From: Geomicrobium sp. JCM 19038
Lineage (GTDB): Bacteria > Bacillota > Bacilli > Bacillales > Marinococcaceae
Assembly: GCF_000698125.1 (NCBI RefSeq)
Contig: NZ_BAXA01000014.1
Span: 45,551-109,550 of the forward strand
Direction of reading: 5' to 3'
DNA length: 64,000 bases
Under the pieces are notes generated by a model, which saw only the letters and a list, made by a program, of their open reading frames with translations, had not been told where the DNA came from and made no database searches. The position numbers and the translations under genes were made by a program. Below, piece by piece: positions 54,490 through 63,994 of the stretch; the first letter of the stretch is position 1; each line of letters opens with the position of its first letter.

Positions 54490-54528
54490 AACAGCCAGAA
54501 AGGGTTTTCCCTTACTGGCTGTTTTTTT
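54490..54528. terminator. Terminator, probably the original rpsI terminator
   Basis: AACAGCCAG...CTGGCTGTT with an inner AAGGG/CCCTT stem, then TTTTTTT. A-rich on the other side too, so it may serve the convergent ku gene. Confidence 0.8.
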
Positions 54529-54538
54529 GTATTCAACT

Positions 54539-55411
54539 TTAAGACGTTGCTTTTTTCTTCGCTGTTGATGTCTTTGTAGTCGCGGGCTTTTTGGCAGCGG
54601 CTTTTTTCTTTGTTCTTGGTTTCGGTTGATTCTTCTTTGCTCGGTTAATGGACTTCTCTAGTGCTTCCATAATATCGGTGACGTTATCAGGTGTTGATTT
54701 TGTTTCTTGTGATACAGTTACTTCTTCAGCGGAAAGCTTTTCTGCAATTAGTGCTTCTAATTTGATTCTGTAATCGTCTTGATACTTTTCTGGTTCAAAC
54801 TCTGTGGTGAGTTGTTCAATGAGTAATTTGGCTGTATCGAGTTCTTTCTTTCCGATCTCTTCGTTTTGTTCGGGAATGTTAGGGACGTCTTTTGTAGACC
54901 GCACCTCATCAGGGAAGTGAATGGTTTCGACAACGAGAGCGCCTTGATAAACGCGAATTACAGCAAGTTGCTCTTTTGATCGGATCATCATTTTGGCGAT
55001 GCCGATTTTTTGAGTGTCTTTAAGCGCCTCTCTTAGTAACGCATAAGCTTTTGATCCTCCTTCATTAGGGGATAAGTAGTAGCTTTTACTAAAGTAGATG
55101 GGATCGATATCATCTAGTTGTACGAAGTCAATAATCTCAACGGCTTTGTCTTCTTGATCGTTCTTTAATTTCTCAAGTTCTTCGTCATCGAGAATCACGT
55201 ATTTGTTTTTTGAATACTCATAGGCTTTTACGATGTCATCATTTGAAACTTCTTCTTCGCAGTTGGGACAGACTTTCTTATATTTAATCGGGGTCTTGCA
55301 TTTTTTGTGTAGCTGACGTAGTTGAATATCTTTGTTGTCAGTTGCTGCATGCATTTTTACAGGGATGTTAACGAGTCCAAAGCTAATTGTGCCTTTCCAC
55401 ATCGTGTGCAT
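54539..55411 (-). CDS. ku: DNA end-binding protein Ku
   Basis: 290 residues. Homodimeric ring protein that binds double-strand ends for non-homologous end joining, often important in spores. Family start MHTMWKGTISFGLVNIPVKM; KTPIKYKKVCPNCEEEV zinc-like region; YYLSPNEGGSKAYALLREAL. The C-terminus is an Ala/Lys-rich tail (KKKAAAKKPATTKTS) that binds DNA. Divergent from ligD, the usual pair. Confidence 0.93.
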   Translation of the reverse strand: MHTMWKGTISFGLVNIPVKMHAATDNKDIQLRQLHKKCKTPIKYKKVCPNCEEEVSNDDIVKAYEYSKNKYVILDDEELEKLKNDQEDKAVEIIDFVQLDDIDPIYFSKSYYLSPNEGGSKAYALLREALKDTQKIGIAKMMIRSKEQLAVIRVYQGALVVETIHFPDEVRSTKDVPNIPEQNEEIGKKELDTAKLLIEQLTTEFEPEKYQDDYRIKLEALIAEKLSAEEVTVSQETKSTPDNVTDIMEALEKSINRAKKNQPKPRTKKKAAAKKPATTKTSTAKKKATS

Positions 55412-55518
55412 GATGCATCGCTCCTTATAAGAAGTAGTTTGGATTTGGGAAGATTTTTTATACGAGTGGAATAGTAATTTGCAGGAATTAACACAACCTA
55501 CTCAAAAGGTGGTGAACG

Positions 55519-57312
55519 ATGATGGATGTCATGAAACCCATTATAAGTGAAACAGTTCCAACGGGAGATGAATGGTTGTATGAAATCAAGTACGACGGAT
55601 TTCGATGCCGTCTGATTTGGACACAAGAGACGGTTACACTGCTTAGTAAAAACAATCACGATTTGAACGAGCGGTTTCCGGAAGTGGTGGAGTGGTGCAA
55701 GTCGAATGGTCAACATGTGAAAGACTACTTACCTGTAGAAATTGACGGGGAACTAGTCGTGTTAAATCATCGTTATCAAGCAAACTTTAGCCTCATTCAA
55801 GTACGTGGACGGATGAAGAGCACTGAACGGATTCAAGAAAAGGCGAAACTAAGACCTGCGACTTTGATGGCGTTTGATCTAATTCGGTATGCTGGCGTAA
55901 AGATACGTGATCTCCCACTTGAAAAGCGTAAGGAACAGCTTAGTACAATTACAAATCGCCTTCCTAATGACGATCGGTTTCGTGTTGTCGATACATTTAC
56001 GGAACTTCCTGTCATAGAAAAGTGTGTATTTGATTATCAATGCGAAGGAATTGTAGCGAAGAAGAAAACGAGCGTTTATCAAAAAGGAAAGCGACATTAC
56101 TATTGGTTAAAGATAAAAAACTGGCGTGTCATTCAAGGGATAATAACACAGTATAATCCGAGCAATGGTTACTTTACAGTGCAGGCTTATGAGGACCAAC
56201 GTTCTTCATTAATTACGATAGGCAAATGTAAGCACGGTTTATCGAAAGAGTCATCTGCAATGCTCCACGAACTTTTTCAACAAAAAGGTGAAGAGCAAAA
56301 CGGGGAATATCATTTACCACCTGCAGTAGTCGGGAAGATTCGCACGCTAGGTGTGGAATCTGGTGAGATGCGTGAGCCGGAATTTGAGCAAATCGATCCG
56401 AGCATTCAAGTAAAAGACTGTACAGTTTCACAAGTAGAACTTGATTTGGCGCAGTTTCCTGGGAGCGTTCCTATCAAGAATTTGCAAAAGGAACTTTGGC
56501 CTCGCCTTACGAAAAAAGATTTGTTAATTTATATGCGTCACATTGCTCCGTACATGTTGCCATTTCTTAAAGACAAAGCATTGACGATTATTCGAGCGCC
56601 TGACGGGGTCACAAAGGAAACGTTTTTCCAAAAGCAAATGCCGGATTATGCTCCGCTTGATTTATTAGAAACGACTGAGGCTAGTGAAATTGTTTGTAAC
56701 CGGCTAGAAGGTCTTCTTTGGCTAGCCAATCATGGTTCAATTGAGTATCACGTTCCGTTCCAGCGGGTCTGTTGCGAACGGCCCAATGAGATCGTCTTTG
56801 ACTTAGACCCACCGGATCGAAACCATTTTTATTTAGCGATTCATGCTGCTCAACTTCTAAAGCGAATTTTAGATGATCTTGACTTAATCTCTTTTGTGAA
56901 AACATCTGGAAATAAAGGCTTGCAAGTATTCATTCCAATCAAAGAAGGAAGTGTAACGTATGAAGAGACGGCACTGATTACCGAAGGGATTGCAAACATA
57001 ATGGTTGAGGCTTATCCAGACAACTATACGACGGAGCGATTGAAAAAGAATCGGAACGAGCGACTGTACGTTGACTATGTGCAGCATGGGAAAGATAAAA
57101 CGCTTATAGCTCCGTACAGCCCAAGGTTACAAATAGAAGGAACGATTTCTACTCCGTTGTATTGGCATGAACTAACCGAGGATTTAGACCCGACAAACTA
57201 TACATTGAGCAATGTCGTGACACGTGTGCTCGACATCGGCTGCCCTTTTGCGACATATTCCGCGGCTCGGGAGCAACAACGAATGGAACCATTACTGCGT
57301 TTAGTAAAGTGA
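55519..57312 (+). CDS. ligD: ATP-dependent DNA ligase LigD (ligase-polymerase fusion)
   Basis: 597 residues. N-terminal ligase domain with nucleotidyl-lysine motif EIKYDGFRCR near 22 and conserved EIDGELVVL, CEGIVAKKK, HYYWLKIKNW. C-terminal primase-polymerase domain from about 310 (LIYMRHIAPYMLPFLKDKAL; EIVFDLDPPDR with the catalytic Asp pair; FVKTSGNKGLQVFIP). Domain order ligase-polymerase without nuclease is the Bacillus type. GGTGGTGAACG before ATG. Confidence 0.94.
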   Translation: MMDVMKPIISETVPTGDEWLYEIKYDGFRCRLIWTQETVTLLSKNNHDLNERFPEVVEWCKSNGQHVKDYLPVEIDGELVVLNHRYQANFSLIQVRGRMKSTERIQEKAKLRPATLMAFDLIRYAGVKIRDLPLEKRKEQLSTITNRLPNDDRFRVVDTFTELPVIEKCVFDYQCEGIVAKKKTSVYQKGKRHYYWLKIKNWRVIQGIITQYNPSNGYFTVQAYEDQRSSLITIGKCKHGLSKESSAMLHELFQQKGEEQNGEYHLPPAVVGKIRTLGVESGEMREPEFEQIDPSIQVKDCTVSQVELDLAQFPGSVPIKNLQKELWPRLTKKDLLIYMRHIAPYMLPFLKDKALTIIRAPDGVTKETFFQKQMPDYAPLDLLETTEASEIVCNRLEGLLWLANHGSIEYHVPFQRVCCERPNEIVFDLDPPDRNHFYLAIHAAQLLKRILDDLDLISFVKTSGNKGLQVFIPIKEGSVTYEETALITEGIANIMVEAYPDNYTTERLKKNRNERLYVDYVQHGKDKTLIAPYSPRLQIEGTISTPLYWHELTEDLDPTNYTLSNVVTRVLDIGCPFATYSAAREQQRMEPLLRLVK

Positions 57313-57388
57313 GCCTAGCCGTCCCACTAATTTTTAGTGTCTTTGTTTAGTGAAATAGTTTTTTTTAAAAAAGAGGGGTGCTCAGTTC

Positions 57389-57481
57389 ATGATCGCGATG
57401 ATTGTTGGAACATGTATGGTTGTTATTTACGGCTTTGCCGTCTCATTTATATTGTTTCGGTATGATATTACGATGGTGTAA
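57389..57481 (+). CDS. 30-residue membrane peptide
   Basis: MIAMIVGTCMVVIYGFAVSF ILFRYDITMV, one membrane span. AGAGGGGTG before the ATG. Lies between ligD and the ybaK-like gene; small unknown. Confidence 0.5.
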   Translation: MIAMIVGTCMVVIYGFAVSFILFRYDITMV

Positions 57482-57586
57482 AGAATGGATTATACCGCTC
57501 AAATGTTTCCCGTGAAACATTTCCTAATGGCATTCCCAGTTATGAATTAAAGCGATCTTCTCATACTAATTAGTGAGGGGGAGCAG

Positions 57587-58009
57587 ATGGGAGCTGTTGT
57601 ATCGTTTCAAAAAGAAAAACGAGCTAGGGAATGGGAGATCGAGAAATCGTTGCTTCATACACTTAGCATGGACGATCTCGTCCGTGCTTCGGAACAGTTT
57701 CTCGTCCCGATTAACGAGAAGTTCCGTTTTCGCCAATCCTTTTTAGAAGAAGTGTGTATGGATGTAGCGATTGAAACATTTTTATATGCTGCAAAAGCTG
57801 GAATCAGTGAGGCAAAAACAAAGAAAAAACAAGCAGACCCTAATCATCTAGAGTCAAGAATTACAGAGCTAAACTTGTTTATCTCTGACTGGATTCAAGA
57901 TGATTCCGTCGATTCTAGAAAGGTACTCGAAGGCGCTTCGCTTTACGTTTCGTATTGGTGGAATCTAGGCTTTCAAACAGGTCTTCAGCGGGGGAGAGTT
58001 AAGGCTTAG
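57587..58009 (+). CDS. YbaK-like DUF2521 protein
   Basis: 140 residues. SFQKEKRAREWEIEKSLLHT LSMDDL and SLYVSYWWNLGFQTGLQRG fit DUF2521, the gene that precedes cwlD in Bacillus. GAGGGGGAGCAG before ATG. Function unknown. Confidence 0.82.
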   Translation: MGAVVSFQKEKRAREWEIEKSLLHTLSMDDLVRASEQFLVPINEKFRFRQSFLEEVCMDVAIETFLYAAKAGISEAKTKKKQADPNHLESRITELNLFISDWIQDDSVDSRKVLEGASLYVSYWWNLGFQTGLQRGRVKA

Positions 58010-58036
58010 GGGATAGGCATATGCCTGTCTCCTTTT
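58009..58036 (+). terminator. Terminator after the ybaK-like gene
   Basis: GGGATAGGCAT-ATGCCTGTCTCC followed by TTTT. Confidence 0.75.
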
Positions 58037-58075
58037 GCATACATTGAACTATCCCTTCGTAAAGGATGTTTGGAC

Positions 58076-58806
58076 ATGAAAAAACGAATGAAGTTCGCTT
58101 GGATGTTAGTCATACTTTTTGCAGGTGTGATGGCTTACAGTATGTATGCCCTTTTTCTAACGAAGATACATCAACGCTTGAAATGCCTTTAAGTGGAAAT
58201 GTCATTATCTTAGACGCAGGTCACGGTGGTGTTGATGGGGGTTCAGTGGCAAAGAGCGGTACGTTAGAAAAAGATGTAGCACTCGATATTTCTTTGAAAT
58301 TAAGGGATTACTTACAAGCTTCTGGGGCGCTCGTGTATATGACGAGAGAAGATGACTCTGATCTTGCCAATGAAAGTACGAGGGGTTTTTCAAATCGAAA
58401 AACTGAAGATTTGAAAAGTCGATTAGAAATTATAAATTCGTCGAATGCGGATTACTACGTCTCACTCCATCTAAATGCAACGCCATCTTCAAAATGGCGA
58501 GGAGCACAAACATTCTATAACCGTACGTTTGAAGAAAGTAAGCTTATGGCAGAAAGTGTTCAAGGTGAAATGGTTCGGCAATTAGAGAATACGAATCGTT
58601 CCGCTTTGCCGATTCATAATATATTTCTAGTGGACCGTGCTGAAATTCCAGGAGTTCTTGTTGAAGTAGGTTTTTTATCGAATATCCAAGAAGCGGCTGA
58701 TCTTGGCACTGAAGAATATCAGGACAAAGTAGCGGCGAGTATTTATCAAGGAATGCTACGGTATAAAGTTCCAGAATTAGCAGAAGAGAATGAGGCAGGA
58801 AACTAA
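58076..58806 (+). CDS. cwlD: Germination-specific N-acetylmuramoyl-L-alanine amidase CwlD (frameshifted)
   Basis: Needed to make muramic delta-lactam in spore cortex. The ATG at 58076 opens MKKRMKFAWMLVILFAGVMA, a signal anchor. One T is missing in the T5 run near 58152-58156; the catalytic part then reads NVIILDAGHGGVDGGS, LEKDVALDIS, DYYVSLHLNA and PGVLVEVGFLSN, with zinc ligands His, Glu, His and catalytic Glu present. Gene order cwlD-salA-gerD is conserved, so a sequence error is likely. Confidence 0.9.
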
Positions 58807-58867
58807 AACCAACCTTTCAGGTATGATACAATAGTGTCGGTATACACTTGAAGGGAAGGTGTCAGGG

Positions 58868-59923
58868 TTGTTAAACGAAAAGGAAATTATTGAAGTACTT
58901 AAACCAATCCAAGATCCGGATTTGAATAAAAGTATTCTCGAAACGGGCGGAATACGAGAAGTAAAGATTAAGGGCGAGAACGTAAGTTTGAAAATTGCCT
59001 TAGCCCAAACAGGTACAGGCGGTCAGATGAAGATCCAGCAAGACATCGTTGCCATTGTTAAGAAACTAGGAGCGGACAGTGTTGGCTTACGTTTTGAGCA
59101 ATTGACTGATGAAGAGATTGAACAACATCGTGACCCAGAACAAGAAGCAAAAAGTGCCGGTCTTCTAGATCCGGATAACAAAGTTAAATTTATTGCCGTT
59201 GCAAGTGGAAAAGGTGGCGTTGGTAAATCAACAGTATCCGTTAACCTTGCTGTATCGCTTGCGCGAGAAGGTAAAAAAGTCGGAATCGTTGACGCAGATA
59301 TTTATGGTTTCAGTGTTCCGGATATGATGGGGATTGAACATCGTCCTACCGTTGAAGGTGACAAAATCCATCCTGTTGAGCGCTACGGCGTAAAAGTAAT
59401 TTCAATGGGCTTCTTTGTAGAGGATAATGCTCCTGTTATTTGGAGAGGGCCGATGCTTGGAAAGATGCTTACGAACTTCTTTAAAGAAGTTACGTGGGGA
59501 GACTTAGATTATTTAATTCTAGACTTGCCACCAGGAACAGGTGACGTTGCCTTGGATGTTCACACGATGCTTCCTGAATCAGATGAAATTATCGTAACGA
59601 CACCACATGCAACAGCTGCTTTTGTAGCTGCACGTGCTGGCGCAATGGCGATTAAGAGTAACCATCGAATTCTCGGCGTTGTAGAGAACATGGCTTATTT
59701 CCAGAGCCAAGCTACAGGAGAGAAAGAATATGTATTTGGTCAAGGCGGTGGTGAACGTCTAGCTGAAGAATTAAAGACAAACGTTATTGGACAAGTGCCA
59801 CTCGGTCAACCAGATATTGACGAGAATGATTTTGCACCATCAGTTTATGCGGCAGATCACCCAATTGGAGAAATATATGGAGAGATTGCTCGTCGAGTAA
59901 TTGATAAGAAGGAATCTCAATAA
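58868..59923 (+). CDS. salA: Mrp/NBP35-family ATPase SalA
   Basis: 351 residues. N-terminal MIP18/DUF59 domain (LNEKEIIEVLKPIQDPDLNK), then a P-loop with deviant Walker A SGKGGVGKST near 120 and DLPPGTGDVAL. It carries or inserts Fe-S clusters, and in B. subtilis SalA also acts as a regulator. TTG at 58868 fits AAGGTG spacing better than the GTG at 58859. Confidence 0.9.
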   Translation: MLNEKEIIEVLKPIQDPDLNKSILETGGIREVKIKGENVSLKIALAQTGTGGQMKIQQDIVAIVKKLGADSVGLRFEQLTDEEIEQHRDPEQEAKSAGLLDPDNKVKFIAVASGKGGVGKSTVSVNLAVSLAREGKKVGIVDADIYGFSVPDMMGIEHRPTVEGDKIHPVERYGVKVISMGFFVEDNAPVIWRGPMLGKMLTNFFKEVTWGDLDYLILDLPPGTGDVALDVHTMLPESDEIIVTTPHATAAFVAARAGAMAIKSNHRILGVVENMAYFQSQATGEKEYVFGQGGGERLAEELKTNVIGQVPLGQPDIDENDFAPSVYAADHPIGEIYGEIARRVIDKKESQ

Positions 59924-59926
59924 ACA

Positions 59927-59961
59927 AAGAAGAGTAAAGTCTAAGGGCTTTACTCTTCTTC
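59927..59961. terminator. Bidirectional terminator between salA and gerD
   Basis: GAAGAGTAAAG-TCTAAGGG-CTTTACTCTTC. Covers the last codons of gerD. Confidence 0.7.
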
Positions 59962-60569
59962 ACTTTCATTAGAATTTTCATCTTCTGAGCTTGACTCACG
60001 ATTGTTGCCTTCTTCTGAATCAGAGTTACCTCCGCTTTCACTTTCACTTGCGATTTTTTGTAAAGAAGCTTGGAAGCGAGGGTTTTGCATGGATTCTTCA
60101 ATAACGGTCATGATTTGTTCTCGAAATTCTTTGCTTTTCATGAGTTCAAGCGTTGCTTGTTCCATTTCTGGGTCGTGCATGACTTCCATCATCATCGTTT
60201 GGTAATCAGGATCTTTCATGAGGCGTTTTAACACTTCCTCATTTTTCGTTTGCATGCTGTCGGCCACTTTAACGCCAAACTTAGGATCATCAATGAGTTG
60301 CCCCCAAAAGGCTTTTCCTTCTTCAGATGTCAAGGTATCGTGATCGTATCTTGGACGAACGACTGTTCCATGACGAGTGACGTTTGGAATTCTTCTTCTG
60401 TAAGAACCTCTCGCAATGCTTGTTTTCCTTCTTCGGTTTTAATGACATCAGCGACCATTCGTTTCGTTTCATCATAATCAGCTTGTGCTTCGCCTTGATA
60501 AGCTGCACATCCTGTGAGAAGAAGTGTCATCGTAAATACAATGAGTATAGATAAGTGCTTCTGCAACAA
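59950..60569 (-). CDS. gerD: Spore germination lipoprotein GerD (frameshifted)
   Basis: Inner-spore-membrane lipoprotein scaffolding germinant receptors. N-terminal signal with lipobox LTGCAAYQ, then helical body DETKRMVADVIKTEEGKQAL and, after one missing T near 60335, LTSEEGKAFWGQLIDDPKFG VKV, followed by a Ser/Glu-rich tail. TTG start at 60569 (or 60566) behind AAAGGGGG. Confidence 0.88.
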
Positions 60570-60704
60570 CAGATCCCCCTTTCGCTTTTCGCTTAATTTG
60601 TGCAAATGGTGACAAAATATGCAACGCTTTTAAGGTGAACTGGCTTTTTGTCAATGGGCTTGTTAGAATTAAAAGGGTGTGAATCTGTACTAAGGGATGA
60701 TCGT

Positions 60705-61301
60705 GTGAATACTAGAAAAGTTGTGTTTTTATTCTTCACGACAATGATAGTCGGTGCAGTTGGCGGTGCCATTGTCGGTATACCTTTAAGATGGGATGCT
60801 TTCCAGGGTGAAGGGTTCTGGAATTTCTTCTGGGGAACGATATGGATGCTTGGAATTGGAGCTGCCATTAGCATTGTTGCACAAATGGGTTACTTTGCTT
60901 ACTTAATCTTGCATCGCTTTGCGTTATCGCTATTTAAAACCGCAAAGCTTTGGAATTTGGTTCAAGTTCTTTTAATTGCATTTGTATTTTTTGATCTTGT
61001 CTATTTGCGTTATATTGCTTATGCAGATGGTGAACCTTGGACTGCCTATTTATTAACGCCGACATTGTTGCTTATATACGCGTTACTGATTGCCTATTGG
61101 AAGATGAAAGAAACGAATTATACAGCATTTATTCCAGCAACGTTCTTTATGTTTGTCATTACGACAATTGAGTGGGTACCTGCGTTAACGGTTCAACAAG
61201 TCAACGATAGCGAATGGCTTTGGATTTATCTTGCGCCATTGTTATTTGCTAATACGTATCAATTAATTGCGCTACACCGTATTCAACGTTCAAAGAAATA
61301 A
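60705..61301 (+). CDS. kbaA: KinB signalling pathway activator KbaA
   Basis: 198 residues, same as B. subtilis KbaA. Multi-span membrane protein (VVFLFFTTMIVGAVGGAIVG; MLGIGAAISIVAQMGYFAYL; FIPATFFMFVITTIEWV) needed for KinB-dependent sporulation signalling. GTG at 60705 behind AAGGGATGATC. Confidence 0.88.
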   Translation: MNTRKVVFLFFTTMIVGAVGGAIVGIPLRWDAFQGEGFWNFFWGTIWMLGIGAAISIVAQMGYFAYLILHRFALSLFKTAKLWNLVQVLLIAFVFFDLVYLRYIAYADGEPWTAYLLTPTLLLIYALLIAYWKMKETNYTAFIPATFFMFVITTIEWVPALTVQQVNDSEWLWIYLAPLLFANTYQLIALHRIQRSKK

Positions 61302-61305
61302 GTAC

Positions 61306-61333
61306 GACACGAGCAGACGCTCGTGTTTTTTTA
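61306..61333 (+). terminator. Terminator after kbaA
   Basis: ACACGAGC-AGAC-GCTCGTGT followed by TTTTTT. Confidence 0.85.
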
Positions 61334-61392
61334 TGCGTATTTTTAAGGGAAACGGGTATGGATAAGGGAACGTTAAAAGGGGAGTTATTGAA

Positions 61393-62679
61393 ATGAAAAC
61401 AATCGACTATGATGTTTTAGGTGTGGGTATTGGACCGTTCAACCTAAGTTTAGCGGCAATATGCGAAGAAGGGACCGATTTAAACGTCGCTTTTTTTGAT
61501 GAGAGTCCGGAATTTAGATGGCATCCAGGAATGTTGATCGATCGAACGGACTTACAAATTTCTTTTCTTGCCGATCTTATTACTTTGGCAAATCCGAAGA
61601 GCGTGTATACATTTTTGAATTATGTTCATGAAACAAATCGCATGTTTCCATTTTATTTTTTTAAAGAGTGGAACATTCCTCGTAAAGAGTACGAAGCGTA
61701 TTGTCGTTGGGTAGTAGATCAATTGGGAAATTTACATTTTAACAAAAGGGTTATTGAGGTCATTCCTCACGAAGATTATTTCACGTGTGGAATCGTTACG
61801 GTGGATACAGGTTCGGTAAATTACGTCACAAGTAAACACGTTATAGTCGGGACAGGCAGTGAGCCGCTGTTACCTCCTGGTATTGAAGATAATAAAGATC
61901 AATCATTGATTCATTCAAGTTTATACACGTTTCATGCAGATCGTGTTAAAGAGAATGATTCGATTGTTGTAGTAGGTTCGGGGCAAAGTGCGGCAGAAGT
62001 TTTTTATGACTTACTCGAATCACAAAAAGAATACAACTACGAGTTAAGCTGGTATACACGTTCTCCAGGATTCTTTCAATTAGAAGAAAGTAAGCTCGGT
62101 CAAGAGCAATTCACACCAGACTATGTTGATTATTTTCATCAGTTACCATTTGAGCAACGACAAAAGACACTAGAGTCATTAAGTAATTTACGGAATGGTG
62201 TAGAAGGGAAAACGTTGCACAATATTTATGAGCTACTATACCATCGAACATCAATCAATGATATTCCAGTTACCATTCAGTCCTCTACTGAAATTGTAGA
62301 AGCAAAAGAGGACGAAGGTGGCTACAACTTGTATTGTAAACATGGACAAACCGAGGAAGAATGGAATGTGCATGCAAAGGCTGTAGTTTTTGCGACAGGC
62401 TACAAACCAAATATCCCAACGTTCCTTGAAAGCATGAGTGATGAGCTTGTCTATGAAGCGGAAGGGTTGCATAAAGTAACGAGAGATTATCGTTTAGTTT
62501 TTAAATCAGAGCGAGATGTTAACTCGAACCTATACATGTTGACGAACTTAGAGCATTCGCATGGCACGAGTGCAACGAATTTAGCGCTATCGGTTACTCG
62601 AAACTTGGAAATTATTCAGTCAATCACCGAGCAACATTCGTATAAGACCGATCGCAGCACCCCTTTTCAACAATTTTAA
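61393..62679 (+). CDS. L-lysine/L-ornithine N-monooxygenase family protein
   Basis: 428 residues. FAD motif GVGIGPFNLSLAA at 11, substrate-region HPGMLIDRTDLQISFLADLI, NADPH motif VVVGSGQSAAEVFYDLL near 195, ATGYKPN near 340, and C-terminal HGTSATNLALSVTR. Such enzymes hydroxylate Lys or Orn for hydroxamate siderophores. No siderophore synthetase or transporter is next to it, and it sits alone between sporulation genes with its own terminator, so it probably arrived by insertion or works with a distant cluster. Confidence 0.85.
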   Translation: MKTIDYDVLGVGIGPFNLSLAAICEEGTDLNVAFFDESPEFRWHPGMLIDRTDLQISFLADLITLANPKSVYTFLNYVHETNRMFPFYFFKEWNIPRKEYEAYCRWVVDQLGNLHFNKRVIEVIPHEDYFTCGIVTVDTGSVNYVTSKHVIVGTGSEPLLPPGIEDNKDQSLIHSSLYTFHADRVKENDSIVVVGSGQSAAEVFYDLLESQKEYNYELSWYTRSPGFFQLEESKLGQEQFTPDYVDYFHQLPFEQRQKTLESLSNLRNGVEGKTLHNIYELLYHRTSINDIPVTIQSSTEIVEAKEDEGGYNLYCKHGQTEEEWNVHAKAVVFATGYKPNIPTFLESMSDELVYEAEGLHKVTRDYRLVFKSERDVNSNLYMLTNLEHSHGTSATNLALSVTRNLEIIQSITEQHSYKTDRSTPFQQF

Positions 62680-62706
62680 GAGCAGTTCTTATGCGAACTG
62701 CTCTAT
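62678..62706. terminator. Bidirectional terminator
   Basis: GAGCAGTTC-TTATGC-GAACTGCTC between convergent genes. Confidence 0.75.
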
Positions 62707-62716
62707 TGCTTACAAA

Positions 62717-63472
62717 TTACATTTCTTCGTAACTAGCCTCTGCCCCGCTAATTAACATTTCAAGTGAAACGAACTCGTAGTTTGCATCTTGCAATTCTTC
62801 AATAATGAGTGGCAAGGCTTCTACGGTTTGTTTCGCTGAGTCAGATGCATCAAGCATAATGACGTCACCGGGCGAGAGTTCATCTTGGATGTTTGCTAAG
62901 ATTTCATCGACGCCAGGATTTTGCCAGTCTTTCCCGTCAGTTGCCCAGTGAATGACAGAGTAACCGAGGTTTTCAGCTGCATCGAGAACATCTTGATTAA
63001 AAATACCTGCAGGTGGTCGGAAGAACACAGGTGCTTCGCCAATCGCATCTTTTATGCTTTCGTGTCCTTGCAACATATCTCTGCGCATCTCTTCAATCTC
63101 TTGGTCAGGGTAAGGTTTGAAGCGGTAGCCGTAGTTTCCAACTTCATGTCCGTCATCAATCATTCGCTGAAGTGTTTCTAAATGACGTTCCGACCAGACA
63201 CCAGACACGAAGAACGTAGCATCTACATTTTTATCTTCAAGTATATCTAAGATCGGCTCAACATTTGCTTCCCCCCAACTTACATTAAACGTCAAACTCG
63301 TTTTCTCATCCTCAATGTCAGCACTAGAGAATGCAACTGAACCATCTTGACCTGAGAATACGGCTAAGAACGGTCGATCCATTAGAAGAATACAAGCGGT
63401 ACAAAACGCTACCATTGCGATAAATAAATACTTTTTCCCTCCCCGACGATTAACGACGTAAAACTGAGCCAT
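62717..63472 (-). CDS. pdaB: Polysaccharide deacetylase-like sporulation protein PdaB
   Basis: 251 residues. Signal anchor (YLFIAMVAFCTACILLM) and a NodB-like domain: SLTFNVSWGEANVEPILD, DGHEVGNYGYRFKPYPDQEI, FRPPAGIFNQDVLDAAENLG, MLDASDSAKQTVEALP. The usual metal residues of NodB (Asp of TFDDG, His-x3-His) are replaced by Asn, Tyr and Phe, so catalysis is doubtful. ATG at 63472 behind AAGGAGGGG. Confidence 0.85.
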   Translation of the reverse strand: MAQFYVVNRRGGKKYLFIAMVAFCTACILLMDRPFLAVFSGQDGSVAFSSADIEDEKTSLTFNVSWGEANVEPILDILEDKNVDATFFVSGVWSERHLETLQRMIDDGHEVGNYGYRFKPYPDQEIEEMRRDMLQGHESIKDAIGEAPVFFRPPAGIFNQDVLDAAENLGYSVIHWATDGKDWQNPGVDEILANIQDELSPGDVIMLDASDSAKQTVEALPLIIEELQDANYEFVSLEMLISGAEASYEEM

Positions 63473-63555
63473 TAACAACCCCTCCTTGTACAAAGCATTC
63501 CTTAGGTTATCTATATGAGAAAGCGGACAAGATATAACTAAAAAGGAGGCGCCAG

Positions 63556-63767
63556 ATGATTGGTTTATTAATTACTGATATAGAAGAAATGGAGTTAAGA
63601 GATTTGTTAAAAGAAGAATTACATCGGATAAGGAAGAAAGAGGAGCAAGCAAAAGCAGAAGGGGTATAGGAAAGAGTATTGAGGAAAAGAGGAAGATTAT
63701 TGAAGAGTTGTATCAACGTATGGCGACAAAAGAAGAGGTAAGAAGATATAAATCTAAGAAATTCTAA
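63556..63767 (+). CDS. Small charged coiled-coil protein (frameshifted)
   Basis: MIGLLITDIEEMELRDLLKE... The first frame stops at 63669; with one more G in the G4 run at 63661-63664 it continues GIGKSIEEKRKIIEELYQRM and ends SKKF at 63767. AAAAGGAGG before the ATG. Unknown function. Confidence 0.55.
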
Positions 63768-63785
63768 AAAAAACTTCAAAAACCC

Positions 63786-63994
63786 TTGCATAATATGGGG
63801 GATAATGATAAATTAAATATCCGCCAGTCAGGCAAGCAACAACAAAACGAGCTCACAAAAAACTTTTCAAAAAAAGTTATTGACGAAGAGCTAAGCCTGA
63901 TGGTAAGATATTCCTTGTCGCTAACGAAAGCGAAACGGTCACAAAAAACTTTTTAAAAAAGTTGTTGACACGAAACGCTGAAAAGTGATAAGAT
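63786..63994 (+). promoter_or_regulatory. Three tandem rRNA-type promoters
   Basis: TTGCAT-17-TAAATT (63786-63814), TTGACG-18-TAAGAT (63880-63909), TTGACA-18-TAAGAT (63965-63994). Each is preceded by A/T-rich tracts like AAAAAACTTTTCAAAAAAAG (UP-element-like). Spacing and sequence are those of Bacillus rrn promoters, so a 16S rRNA gene should begin shortly beyond the window. Confidence 0.8.
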
